Assembly: GCF_020184175.1 (NCBI RefSeq)
Contig: NC_065533.1
Span: 63,526,351 to 63,590,350 of the forward strand
Source: Aphis gossypii
Taxonomy: Eukaryota; Arthropoda; Insecta; Hemiptera; Aphididae
Direction of reading: 5' to 3'
DNA length: 64,000 nt
A program made the position numbers and the translations under genes. The notes below the pieces were generated by a model. The model was given only the letters and a program-made list of their open reading frames with translations. It had not been told where the DNA came from and made no database searches. This document shows, in pieces, positions 11,450 through 21,271 of this stretch (within the stretch, counting starts at the first letter, position 1; every line of letters begins with the position of its first letter).

Positions 11450-14400
11450 ATTTGGTTGTATGTTACATATTTAGAGAGTAATTACAGCGGCTAAATAGCG
11501 CGCTCTATTGTCGTATTTTGTCAATACTCAATGCGCGTATAAAATATTATCGTTACAAGATGAGGACCTATCTTAATAGTGAACTTAGATTATTTGGATT
11601 GAATTAGTCAGAATTAGCTTGAACTGTTTTTCTATAAAATCATAATTTAATGTATTATAATGTATTACTGCTAAAAATTGCATTCATATAGGAACACTTC
11701 TATCTTACTCGCTGAAAAAGCATTTAAATTTGTAGAATTTAAAATGCTTTTAATTAATTAAATTTTGTAAATATTTATATTAAGCATATTAGATTGATCT
11801 GGGTATCGTTCTAATAATTGAAAATAAAATATAAACTTAACATATAAATATACTTAATTACTGAATGAAATTTACTATAATTTTCCCTGTTTTTTTATTA
11901 TTGTTTATTGTACACAATTATAGTAACAATCGATAAGAAAAAATTTAGATAGAAACAAACTGATTTTCGTTTAAACATAATGTTCTAAAGAAACTCATAA
12001 TAATATAATATAATGTTATCATATAGAAAAATATTGTTTTTTCAATGTTATTAACGTGCGAGAATTATATCTATAAAAACTGTCATTAATATAACTGATT
12101 GACGTAATAATGTATATGGCCTGAAAATTGCAGTATGCTTGGTAGGATACAGTTTTTTGAGCAAAATCATTTTTTTATGTGTAGCAAACCCAATTTGCGG
12201 CCTCTTTCTGGAGTAGAATAATATTTTTTCTGTAGAGCAGAGCAATAATTCAACGTTTCAAGTGAACTTCATTGATTTGGGTCACACTGCTGCAAGTGTG
12301 GTGGAAATATGCATAATATACACAGATCGTGGTCCTAGAAAATGTACATTTACTGTTGTTATCCATTAGGCAAGCAGCCTAGTGGAGACAATCCGTTACG
12401 CAGCCGTACATTATTTATTAATAAACAAAACGACAAAAAAAATTTTGTTTGAATTTCCACTTTGGATCGGTACATTATAATAAAATATGTATTTATTTTT
12501 ATTTTTTATTGATCAATATTATATTTTAATTTTAAATGGATAAGTACCTACACTATAATTATTGTGTTCGATGTTAGAAATACAATTTGTTTTGAAATAT
12601 TTTAAAGAATATTAAAATGTTGAACTTGTCTTGTTACATTTTAAATTAATTATTTTTTTAAATGGTTTTGGAAATCAACATAACAGCGGCAAGACTGATA
12701 ACTAGTAAAATTATAATTTTAATATTATTTTAAATACAGTAATTTTGTTTTCGTTTCTTTATTAAATAATTTATTCCGATAGGTAGAACAGAGGTTATAA
12801 CAGAAAGATAGTTGTACTCAATTTAAATGTTTCCTAAAAGAGTAATAATAGTATATTATTATTTATATTTATCAGTCTTGGCATTATTACATATTTATAA
12901 TAATTCTCATCAGTGTTATATTATAATATCGAATCGTAGAGTGGTAATAATGAGTAAAAAAGTGTTGGTACTGATGAATTTGCAAAAAAATAAAAAAGAA
13001 TTTATTAACTATTAACTGTTAGTTATAATAAATATTTTACGTATTTGTAAATGTTCATTTTAGGCATAAATTCATTTTTTTTTTTTCATTAGAACTTTAA
13101 TAATTTTATTGTTATTGTCATTTTTTTATTATTTCATGTCTAGACACAAAGAATGCGTATACGGTACTATTTGTTTTTATATTGATGGTGGCATTTTTAT
13201 TTTTGTTTTAGTATCAACAATTTCGTGAAATTATATTATTGCATTGTACGTTACATTATGTCTGGTTTCAGAATTTCGAAGCCAATACGTCGTTTCAATT
13301 ATTCAAAACTCAATTTCGAAAATGCATTAATAATAGTGGTGAATAATGTTTTACTGTAGTGACTACATCGGAATTATTAGACAGCTGGCACTGGGGGTTT
13401 CTATTTCCTGTTGCCTATCTACCCATATTAGTTCAATTAATAGACAAGCTACCCGCAAAATGTCTAAACAATCGATATTATATGGTCGCAACAACACAAA
13501 ATATCGTAAATACATAACACGTGCAGGTGCATGTATAATACAATGTTATATAGAACGTATCAATATTATTTCCTATTGTCGGTGAGGTGCAATAGAAAAT
13601 ACGATAAACACATCACAATATTTTTTATCTGTGTCTGAAATACACACCGAAACCTATACTCGGAACTGCTTTACAATACGTGTAGATAACTACTATAACC
13701 TAGTTGTATGTGTTTCTTCTTAGTATGAGTAAAGTTGGTCAAAGTATATTCGTCTCGAGGTGCACACTTTAAAACAGCAGACACGGGAAAGTAAACTTTA
13801 ACATAATATTATAATGTAAAGTTAGGCAAACACTTATTTCTATCGGTTTGATTGATTTTTTCTTTTGAATATAATAAGAGAACTGTTTAACTAATAATGC
13901 ATTAACACAAATATTTTAGAAAATTATCATACTATGTATAATAATATGGTTGTTTAATTATTCTGTCTATACTTCTATTATATACCTATGAGTTACAATT
14001 ACCTACTTTTAGAGACAATTAGCAATTGTACGTCGATTTTGTTCTTATATTTTAATTTAAAAAGAAATCATTATGAAAACTTTAACTTACATTTTTATCA
14101 TAAGTAAATTTTATTTATTTTTGAAAATACATTCGTTCAATTATATCAAACAATAATTTAAAAATAAATAATAATTCTATATCGATGAATTAATATTCTA
14201 TTCTGTGACGTAGATGACAGAGACTGTTTTATAAATTTATAAATTCTAAGAAAGCTTATATTTTTCATCGTAAGTAAGCATTTTTTTTTTTGTTTGTAAA
14301 ATACACTTGAAAAAAAATATTGGCTTTTGTCTCACTGCGGTCATTCCCTTGTTGAAGCAGAATGTCATTCAAAATAAAGTTCAAGGCTAAACATTATAAT

Positions 14401-16418
14401 TGAAATTCCGTTACAATATTAATCAATAGGTAATACTCGTACTCGTAATAATAATAATTGTACTAAAAAAAAAAATTGTCGACATTTACAAAAAACAATA
14501 ATACAATGAAATGGATAATTATTACATTCCATAACAGAGACTTTAGAATGTGTTTTAGGAATTTTTCCGCTTGTTATTATAGATTCACGATATTTTTATA
14601 GGTCAACGTTTTAATAACTTATTAGTGAAGATGTTTGGATTATTTTTTAAATAATGACAATAATTATACTTAGTATATGCATTTTTATAATAATAATTAT
14701 GTGTAAAATGTTTTTATAATATTTCGATTTAAATTTGTATACGAAAAACACCAGTATTTTAATTTATAAATATTTATCTTTAATTTAGTTAATCATCAAC
14801 CATTTCTTTGATTTGCATATTTTTTGGTAAATTTTTATTCATTTTACTTATCTAAACATTTACCTAACACAACACTCTCTGTGTTTTTTTATTTATTTTG
14901 TTTATTATATTATCATCGTTAGTAATACATTTTAATTTGAATTTTAGAAATATTTATGTAATTTTTATAATTTTGAATATTATTAAATATTATACTATGA
15001 AATGTATTAATAGAAAGGTATCAAAGTACAGCAAATGAAACGTACTATTTCCATTCAAATCATAAAAATATATGATTGATAACTTATGTAAATAATTTCA
15101 AACAAGTAGCATGAACTTCAATCATATTTATTCCAAGTTTAAAAAAAATATTTATTACAAAACTCCTAACCTAAGTACCTAACTATAGAAATAAGACCAA
15201 CACATAATGATTGAGGAAGGTTTTTTTTGAATATATTAACAATATTATTTATTTTTATTAGTTTGATATAAATATATAGATATCATTAAATAAATCTACC
15301 GACATTAAACAATACTTTTTTGTATTCATAACCCACAGGTTTTCAAAAGAACATCGCTATTGCAAGGTTATTAAAGTACATGGGAATACTTATTCATAAA
15401 TTACTGAGAAATATAAAACAAATTATTATTTATTGATATTAATCTTAAATCTATAAGCGATGACTGGAAAAAATTGCTAAAATTTGAATGTTATAATATA
15501 TAATAATATAATATATTTATATGATACATTTTGAAATTTTTAAATGTTTAAAACATTGTATGAATGTATAGCACAAAAATGAATTATGTATTCTATATAG
15601 TTTAATATAAAGACTTACTAGTAACTAGTATAAGATACAGAAAACTAAAACTAAAAAATAAATAAAATACTATTTATTTGCATCACAAACATTACGTATG
15701 TCGAATAATTTTGTCACATCCATGATCAAATTTTCTCGATTGACGGTTAACATACATTTCTTATTCAACAACAACTATAATGTATAGTGTTATAAAGTAA
15801 AAATACAAAATATAAATGCACAATACGACAAGTTATTATATAGTTAGTCGGTATAAAGACCATAGATTTTCGTCATTTCGGCAATGTATAATTATAGTGG
15901 TGCTTCTGATAATATATAAAATCGATAACAATAAATCATTAAAATTTGGAAAACACGACTCTTAGCGGAGCGCTTATGGAAAATAATTAAGAATTTTTTT
16001 GCAATCATTGACCCATATGGTTTGAGATGCACCATTGAAAAAATTCAAAAAAACGTGTCTTTTTGAGACGTTTAATTGGTGGTTTAATGTATGAAGAATT
16101 TACGTTAACGTTTTTACTATACGCTAGATGCGAAAAAAAAAATCATCATAAAATATAATTACCTACAACAATCGTTGTTAAATCGGAGAAATAAATTATT
16201 CCTATTATTTGAAATCCAAACATCTAAGATTATATACTTGTGTTGAATCTATGTCAGCCATTAACGGATGACCTACTCGATAAAACGTCATCAATATTTC
16301 CACGGAAATTTTAAGGTCAAGAAAACACAGAAGTAAAACTTACTATTTGTTTAGCTACAAACACATATAATTAACAATAATTTACCTACACAACAATATT
16401 AACCACTACAATAACTTT
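11450..16418. other. AT-rich non-coding stretch
   Basis: No supported genes. A small imperfect hairpin (AAACGTGTC/GAGACGTTT) lies near 16051-16074 in a slightly less AT-rich segment (about 15840-16110) that may be a transposon relic. The rest is low-complexity intron-like sequence. Confidence 0.5.
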
Positions 16419-16427
16419 AGATGAAGT
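16419..16427. repeat. Target-site duplication, left copy, R1-type LINE
   Basis: AGATGAAGT here is repeated exactly at 17931-17939, directly after the element's poly(A). The left copy ends where GC-rich element sequence begins, which fixes the 5' break of the insertion. Confidence 0.85.
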
Positions 16428-17640
16428 TCGGTCTTGCAAGACCCATGGGCCCGGCGTTGTGGAACGTCGCGTACGACTCGCTACTCGAAACGAACGTCCC
16501 ACGAGGTGTTCATCTCGTCGGGTTCGCCGACGACCTCGCGGTTATCGGCGTGGCCAGAACGGACCAGTTTCTAGAGGCCGCCGTCAACCCGGTTCTTCGA
16601 GCCATCGACAACTGGATGACGAGCAGGGGCCTCGAGCTCGCCCACACCAAGTCAGAAGCAGTCATCCTGTCCAAGAGACGGGCCTTCGTCCCCCCTCGCC
16701 TGGAGGTCAGCGGACACGTGATCGCGCTGGTCAAAGAGCTGAGGTACCTCGGGGTCAAACTCGACAAGAACTTCACGTTCTATGACCACGTCCAGTTCAC
16801 GGCGAAAAAGGCGACGTCTTCGGCGTCAGTTTTTGCAAGAATAATGCCAAACATCAGCGGGCCAGGACAGTGGAAGAGGCGTTACTGGCCTCCGTAGTGG
16901 AGAGCCAGCTCCTCTACGCCACCCCCGTCTGGTCGGCCGCGGTCTCGGCGTCCGCCAGAACCACTGCCGTGCTGATACGGCCCTAAAGGGCAATCGCGCT
17001 GAGGGTCATAAGGGTGTATCGGACAGTGTCTGACGAGGCGCCCCTCCTATTGGCCTATATGCCGCTGGTGGACCTGCTGGCGCAAGAAAGGGTGAGGCTG
17101 AGTAAGCGTCGTGAACTACCCCCAACCCCCAGGAGCCCCGCCGACGTCTTTAGCTACGATGAAGGCCGTGGAGAGAGAAGCGACCCTGGTTCTGTGGCAG
17201 CAACGATGGGCCTTCTCACCCAAGGGCCAGTGGACGAGGAGACTCACCCCGGACGTTAGAAGGTGGGTGCGCAGACCTCCCCCCACAATACCGCTGACGT
17301 TCCGGATGACCCAAGCGCTCTCCGGTCACGGGTGCTTCCAATACTACCTACACCGTATGGGAAGGGCCACATTCTCCCCCCTCTGCGTGCAGTGCGGAAG
17401 CGCCGTGGATACGGCGGAGCACATCCTGCTCGACTGCGTCTATTGGTAAACCGTTCAAGACAGAACTGTCAGATCGCGTGGGGCACAGACTTTCGATGGG
17501 AACCATATCCTCCTGTCATGCAAGGAGGAAGAGGAGAGGGTCCGTCTAGCTACCGCAGCGGCCGGACAGAACAGAACGGGATTTCCAGGGCGGCGGATTT
17601 AGCTGGATCATATGCGGAGCACCTTCAGCAGTCATCAACG
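16428..17640 (+). pseudogene. LINE ORF2 C-terminal remnant (reverse transcriptase, thumb, zinc motif)
   Basis: The reading starts at 'GPALWNVAYDSLL', part of the conserved segment before the active site, followed by the catalytic 'FADDLAV' (FADD form of the YxDD box, about 16521-16541) and the 'LELAHTKSEAVI' and 'LRYLGVKLD' motifs typical of R1-clade enzymes. It then changes frame near 16862 ('SVVESQLLYATPVWSAAV') and again near 17150 ('LVLWQQRW'). It ends with a Cys-His motif, 'CVQCGSAVDTAEHILLDC' (about 17386-17439), the C-terminal zinc knuckle of these elements. There is a stop inside the second segment (about 16984), and the N-terminal endonuclease and early RT motifs are absent. The ATG at 16421 belongs to the flanking target duplication, so it is not a start codon of the element. 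Confidence 0.85.
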
Positions 17641-17669
17641 ATGCCGCTGTTTCGTACCGTTCTGCGTAA

Positions 17670-17675
<6 letters not shown>

Positions 17676-17702
<27 letters not shown>
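17676..17702. repeat. (TA)n microsatellite in LINE 3' region
   Basis: An alternating TA tract lies within the 3' untranslated part of the R1-type LINE. Confidence 0.9.
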
Positions 17703-17707
<5 letters not shown>

Positions 17708-17864
17708 TGATTGTATTATTGTATCTGTTGTTTTTCCTGTATATTATATTATCATTAGAAGTAAGACATTTTCTCTGTTAAACAGTTGTAAGGTGATAAG
17801 TCGGGGAGATTGGCCCCGTCTTGCTCCATAAGTTGTTGTATTTATTTATTGTTAAATAAACGAT

Positions 17865-17910
17865 GGCGGCCGGGAGGAAGTAATGCAAAAGCGGTTCCCT
17901 CCCGGTTGTC
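17865..17910 (+). other. 3' stem-loop of the R1-type LINE
   Basis: The arms 17865-17877 and 17898-17910 pair over 13 positions as RNA (eight contiguous Watson-Crick pairs CCGGGAGG/CCTCCCGG, then five pairs including three G-U) around a 20-nt loop. The stem sits 11 nt before the poly(A). In LINEs the 3' end is recognised by the reverse transcriptase, so this is a candidate recognition structure. That role is inferred. Confidence 0.65.
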
Positions 17911-17930
17911 GATTTACCCAGAAAAAAAAA

Positions 17931-17939
17931 AGATGAAGT
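17931..17939. repeat. Target-site duplication, right copy, R1-type LINE
   Basis: AGATGAAGT follows the poly(A) tract of the element and is identical to 16419-16427. Confidence 0.85.
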
Positions 17940-19690
17940 ATATACTATTATATGAAGCAATAGCATATAGATAGGTAATGGTAATACTATTTATCTGTTT
18001 AATTTTTATCTATAAATAATTACTGTAGTAATAATAATTATTAATTTTTTAATTTGGTAAAAGCCAAAAGGGATATAACTACTTAGATTTTTAGTCTAGT
18101 TAATTTGATATTATATGAAATATATATATATATATATTATATTTTGACACAAATATTTACAGGTTTTGGATAATTTACAATTTATATTGTGGAAAAATTT
18201 ACTTATTAAGATAGTGTCTTCTTTATTGAGGTTGGGTTAGATTAGGGTTTTTTAAAGTGTGAGAGTATTATTGATGATTTTGCGGGTTTTGGTCTATTTA
18301 GGGTAGTTGATAACTACCACCGTTAACATAATACTACTAGTATATATTCTATTGATACGGTTTAATTACAGATATCGCATACTGGTACTAGTATATTTAT
18401 TATAAGATAAGCTTTTGTTAGGTGAGAGTAGCCTATTTTAGCTTGAGTAATGGTTACTTCCTCTCTTATTTTAATATCAGGTGGATTAATTAGTTTTTTT
18501 TATGTATAATTTATACATATCAGCTTGTCGGAGAAAGGTAAGTTTAGCCAGAATTTGTGCCATAATAAATAATTATATACAATAGTATAATACAGTATAA
18601 TGACGTAATAGTCTCCTTGAACCCATAAAAACCAAAAACAAATAAATCGATTATTTTTATTATCGGACATCATGTACCTATAGTTTATATTATTATATTG
18701 TATTATACTAGTTATACCCTTTTGTATTACAAATGTATTTTTGATTTTAAATTTTTTTCATTTGATAGTATAGTTTTAATTTATTTCCAAGTCATCATCT
18801 CTATCACGGTTGACAAATGTATAATTTAAATAACGAATAGCGTACCAAATACTGTATATATTTTCGAGAATAATATTTATTTATTTTTTTGGACATCAGA
18901 ATGCATCATTTATGAGTTAATCGTTTAGTCTGTTGTTAAGTTAATACAATTTTCAACGATGTCGAGTTTGTGTTACAGTTTTGATCTTTTCACGATTGTC
19001 TCGGCAATAAATAACTGTTGAAGTCTGGGCTACAATAAATGTTATCCAAACTCAACATTTATTGTTACAAATTATGTTTAACTGATATGTTTAAAAATAA
19101 CGATTACGAGCGCTGTTGAACAGGTATATTATTGTTCTAATATTTCGTTAATGAACCCGTTTTAACAAATAAACTATAGTGATCATTGGGGGAGGAAATA
19201 ATAATTTATTGGAAAAAAAAAAGCGTAAAAGAAAAGTTGACTTAGTACTTACGTTATACACTCATGAAATTTGAAATGAATTAGAGTGTTTGGTAAATTT
19301 ATATACTTTTATATATTTATTAATATTAATAAATATAATATACCCTCTAAGGAATAGCTTGGACAATTTCCTAACAAATTTGAAAAATTAAAAAAAGGGC
19401 TAAAAATTATTATGGGAGCTATCTAATGAATAATGAAAATAAATTAATACTAATAAAAAAAAATTATTGCTATAATTTAAACTTCAAAGTCCACAGTGGA
19501 TATATTTTGCGTATTCAATATTTTATAGTTAGTAGGTAGTACATTATTATGTTCGCATCCTGAAACCTTTTTGAAAAATAATAATTTTTTTTAGTTATTA
19601 TTTTATGTTTTTATTTATTGTCGCTTTTCTTCATTTATGTATTTTCTTGTATAAATATAACTATATTATTTTATATATTTTGTTTAAATA
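17940..19690. other. AT-rich non-coding stretch
   Basis: No supported genes. It contains a short TA tract (about 18120-18138) and GGTT-rich text at about 18229-18320, without a clear element boundary. Confidence 0.5.
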
Positions 19691-19699
19691 TTCAAAATT

Positions 19700-20403
19700 T
19701 AAGATTAAAAAAAGTTGGCAAGTGGGTACCGCTCTGCTGTACATTAGGGGGTAGGGTGGACCACAGACTAGGGTAGGTTAAATTTGAATGCAATGATAGG
19801 TATCATTGTATACGAAAAACGATTCTGAACGGAGATGATTTGTCCGTCTAGAATATTTAACGTTAGATATAAATATAAACAATTTTATGAATTTTGAACT
19901 ACAAAATAATTTGCAAATATGCGTGATTTTGACGAGTTTTTGTCAAAATTTAAACTTCAAATGCTAATAAAAAAAAAATTGTGCCTATGTATTCTTATAA
20001 TTTTTTAATCATTATAAGAATAACATATGAGGAACTTTGTATACAATTTTCAAGTATTGTAATTAGGCCAAAAAAATTTTATCAACACTTCAAAAAAAAA
20101 ATTTCAGAAAAATTGAAAATTTCAGTTGTCTATAAATAGCCCAAAAAAACTCAAAATTTTTATAAAAATTCCCGTTTTTCCGTCATTTTTTTTTTGTTTT
20201 TCTTGATTTTTTTGAAAACTTTTGGAAAATGTTTACTTTTTACTTCTATAATGCACCAAGGATATTCACTTTTCCATCGGAAACCACCCCCAAAATTTGA
20301 AATTAAAGCATTATTTTGACTAGTTATACTGTACACAGACAAAAAAAAAAACATACATCATTGTAAAATCAATACATTCATCACTCCGTTCAGAATCTAA
20401 AAT
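19700..20403. mobile_element. Interspersed repeat with inverted ends (GATTCTGAACGGAG core)
   Basis: The left part holds GATTCTGAACGGAG (about 19819-19832) and the right end holds its reverse complement CTCCGTTCAGAATC (about 20384-20397), giving inverted, imperfect ends around an A/T-run-rich core. A palindrome, CAATGATA-GG-TATCATTG, sits at 19791-19808. A diverged second copy of the right end occurs at 50053-50108, so this is a repeat family. I associate this core with aphid genomes, from memory. No protein is encoded, and the outer boundaries are approximate. Confidence 0.6.
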
Positions 20404-20499
20404 ATCATATAGTAAAGGATAGTTATAAATTATTATGTATAGATGTATATAGTTGATTTATTTGAGCAGAAAAAAAAAGAGTACCTAATTTTGTTTATA

Positions 20500-20503
20500 G
20501 TAA
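20500..20503. repeat. 4-bp target-site duplication, left copy, Gypsy-type element
   Basis: GTAA immediately precedes the 5' LTR and is repeated immediately after the 3' LTR (26798-26801). A 4-bp duplication is usual for Gypsy-type integrases. Confidence 0.85.
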
Positions 20504-20830
20504 TGCAACGTGCTCTGATACTTATATTAAATATAATATATAAATTACATTCTGTAGCCAACAATAATCTAACATTGGGGGTGCAACAGACACTTTTTGA
20601 TGAGGGTGTAACAATTATTCTTATAATTGGATTCTAAAAGTGAGTAGGTGATATCAAGTACAGATTTTCCTAACCGTGAACGATTAACACATTAACGTAG
20701 CAATTGTCGATCATCAGCGGCGGCGGAACGGCGTGAGAACGCTAGCCGCAACGAAAATATTATATTATAACAATTATATTATGCGGCGGCATCGTGCAGG
20801 GTCAAAGGCAGATCATCGCACGTACGCTTG

Positions 20831-20884
20831 CCACCCGGTAGAATAATATAGAAATATAATTACCACCCGATAGAATAATATAGA
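20831..20884 (+). promoter_or_regulatory. Duplicated upstream block in U3 of the 5' LTR
   Basis: Two copies of CCACCCG(G/A)TAGAATAATATAGA, about 32 bp apart, lie about 110-160 bp upstream of the TATA box. Tandem blocks in U3 are often enhancer sites; the bound factor is unknown. Confidence 0.45.
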
Positions 20885-20993
20885 TGTCAAAATGACGCAC
20901 GTCGGCGTTCAGATAACGCAAAGCGTGGAAGAAGCGGATGCAGGTGCAGATGACCATCAGGGATCTGAAGGTACCGCGGGAGTCCCTGGACGA

Positions 20994-21030
20994 TATATAA
21001 GGGGGCCCAGATTAGACACAATTCAGACGT
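20994..21030 (+). promoter_or_regulatory. LTR core promoter: TATA box and initiator
   Basis: TATATAAG begins at 20994. A TCAGAC motif resembling the arthropod initiator places a likely start at A21025, 31 nt after the first T of the box, which is the normal spacing. R would therefore run from about 21025 to a poly(A) site downstream of AATAAA at 21151. The copy in the 3' LTR is at about 26546-26582. Confidence 0.65.
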
Positions 21031-21150
21031 GATCCACCAGAGTTAGCGCAAGCACCTTCACGTCACCCAGTTTAATATTTTATGTCTCCTGGACTTAGAA
21101 TATTTTCACAAGTTTTATTAAATTAATTAATTGGACTTAGAATAATTTTA

Positions 21151-21156
21151 AATAAA
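21151..21156 (+). terminator. Poly(A) signal in 5' LTR
   Basis: AATAAA lies within a run of CTTAGAATA repeats. The functional copy for element RNA would be the identical one in the 3' LTR at 26702-26707. Confidence 0.5.
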
Positions 21157-21251
21157 AAACACTTAGAATAATTTCGAGAGTTCAATTATTTCACAAAACC
21201 TTTTCCAAATCGACATCATTCAACTGATTGTACGTGGCACGTTACAAAATT

Positions 21252-21271
21252 TGGCGCAGTCGGTAGGATTC
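21252..21271 (+). other. Primer binding site, tRNA-Ser type
   Basis: TGGCGCAGTCGGTAGGATTC starts 5 nt after the LTR end. It is the reverse complement of the 3' end of insect tRNA-Ser (…GACTGCG plus CCA) as I recall it, over all 20 positions. It primes minus-strand DNA synthesis. tRNA-Ser priming is known for the 17.6/297 group of Gypsy-type elements. Confidence 0.8.

Larger units (their letters stand above)
16428..17930 (+). mobile_element. 5'-truncated R1-type non-LTR retrotransposon (LINE)
   Basis: A 1.5-kb block of strongly GC-rich sequence begins inside a reverse transcriptase and ends in a poly(A) run. It is bounded by exact 9-bp direct repeats (16419-16427 and 17931-17939), the signature of target-primed reverse transcription that stopped early. 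The coding part is the C-terminal half of ORF2, and the 3' untranslated part holds a (TA)n tract and a stem-loop. Several frameshifts show it is inactive. It lies antisense to the synaptotagmin-like gene. Confidence 0.9.
20504..21246 (+). repeat. 5' LTR (743 bp)
   Basis: It starts TGCAACGTGC and ends GCACGTTACA, so the ends are inverted repeats (9 of 10) with the usual TG...CA. It is repeated at 26055-26797. It differs by one extra A at about 20844 and one fewer G at about 20927. It contains a promoter (TATA at 20994, candidate start at 21025), a poly(A) signal AATAAA at 21151-21156, and duplicated blocks such as CCACCCGRTAGAATAATATAGA at 20831 and 20863. Confidence 0.95.

Noticed and set aside
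12367..12381. Small hairpin TAGGC-AAGCA-GCCTA
   Set aside because: A 5-bp stem in isolation is expected by chance in 64 kb; no RNA gene features surround it.
16421..16423. ATG that appears to start the R1-type reading frame
   Set aside because: It falls within the 9-bp target duplication (16419-16427), so it is host sequence; the element begins mid-ORF at 16428.
16510..16785. Open frames on both strands overlapping the R1-type reverse transcriptase
   Set aside because: They are out-of-frame readings of GC-rich sequence with few stops; only the FADD-containing frame matches a protein family.
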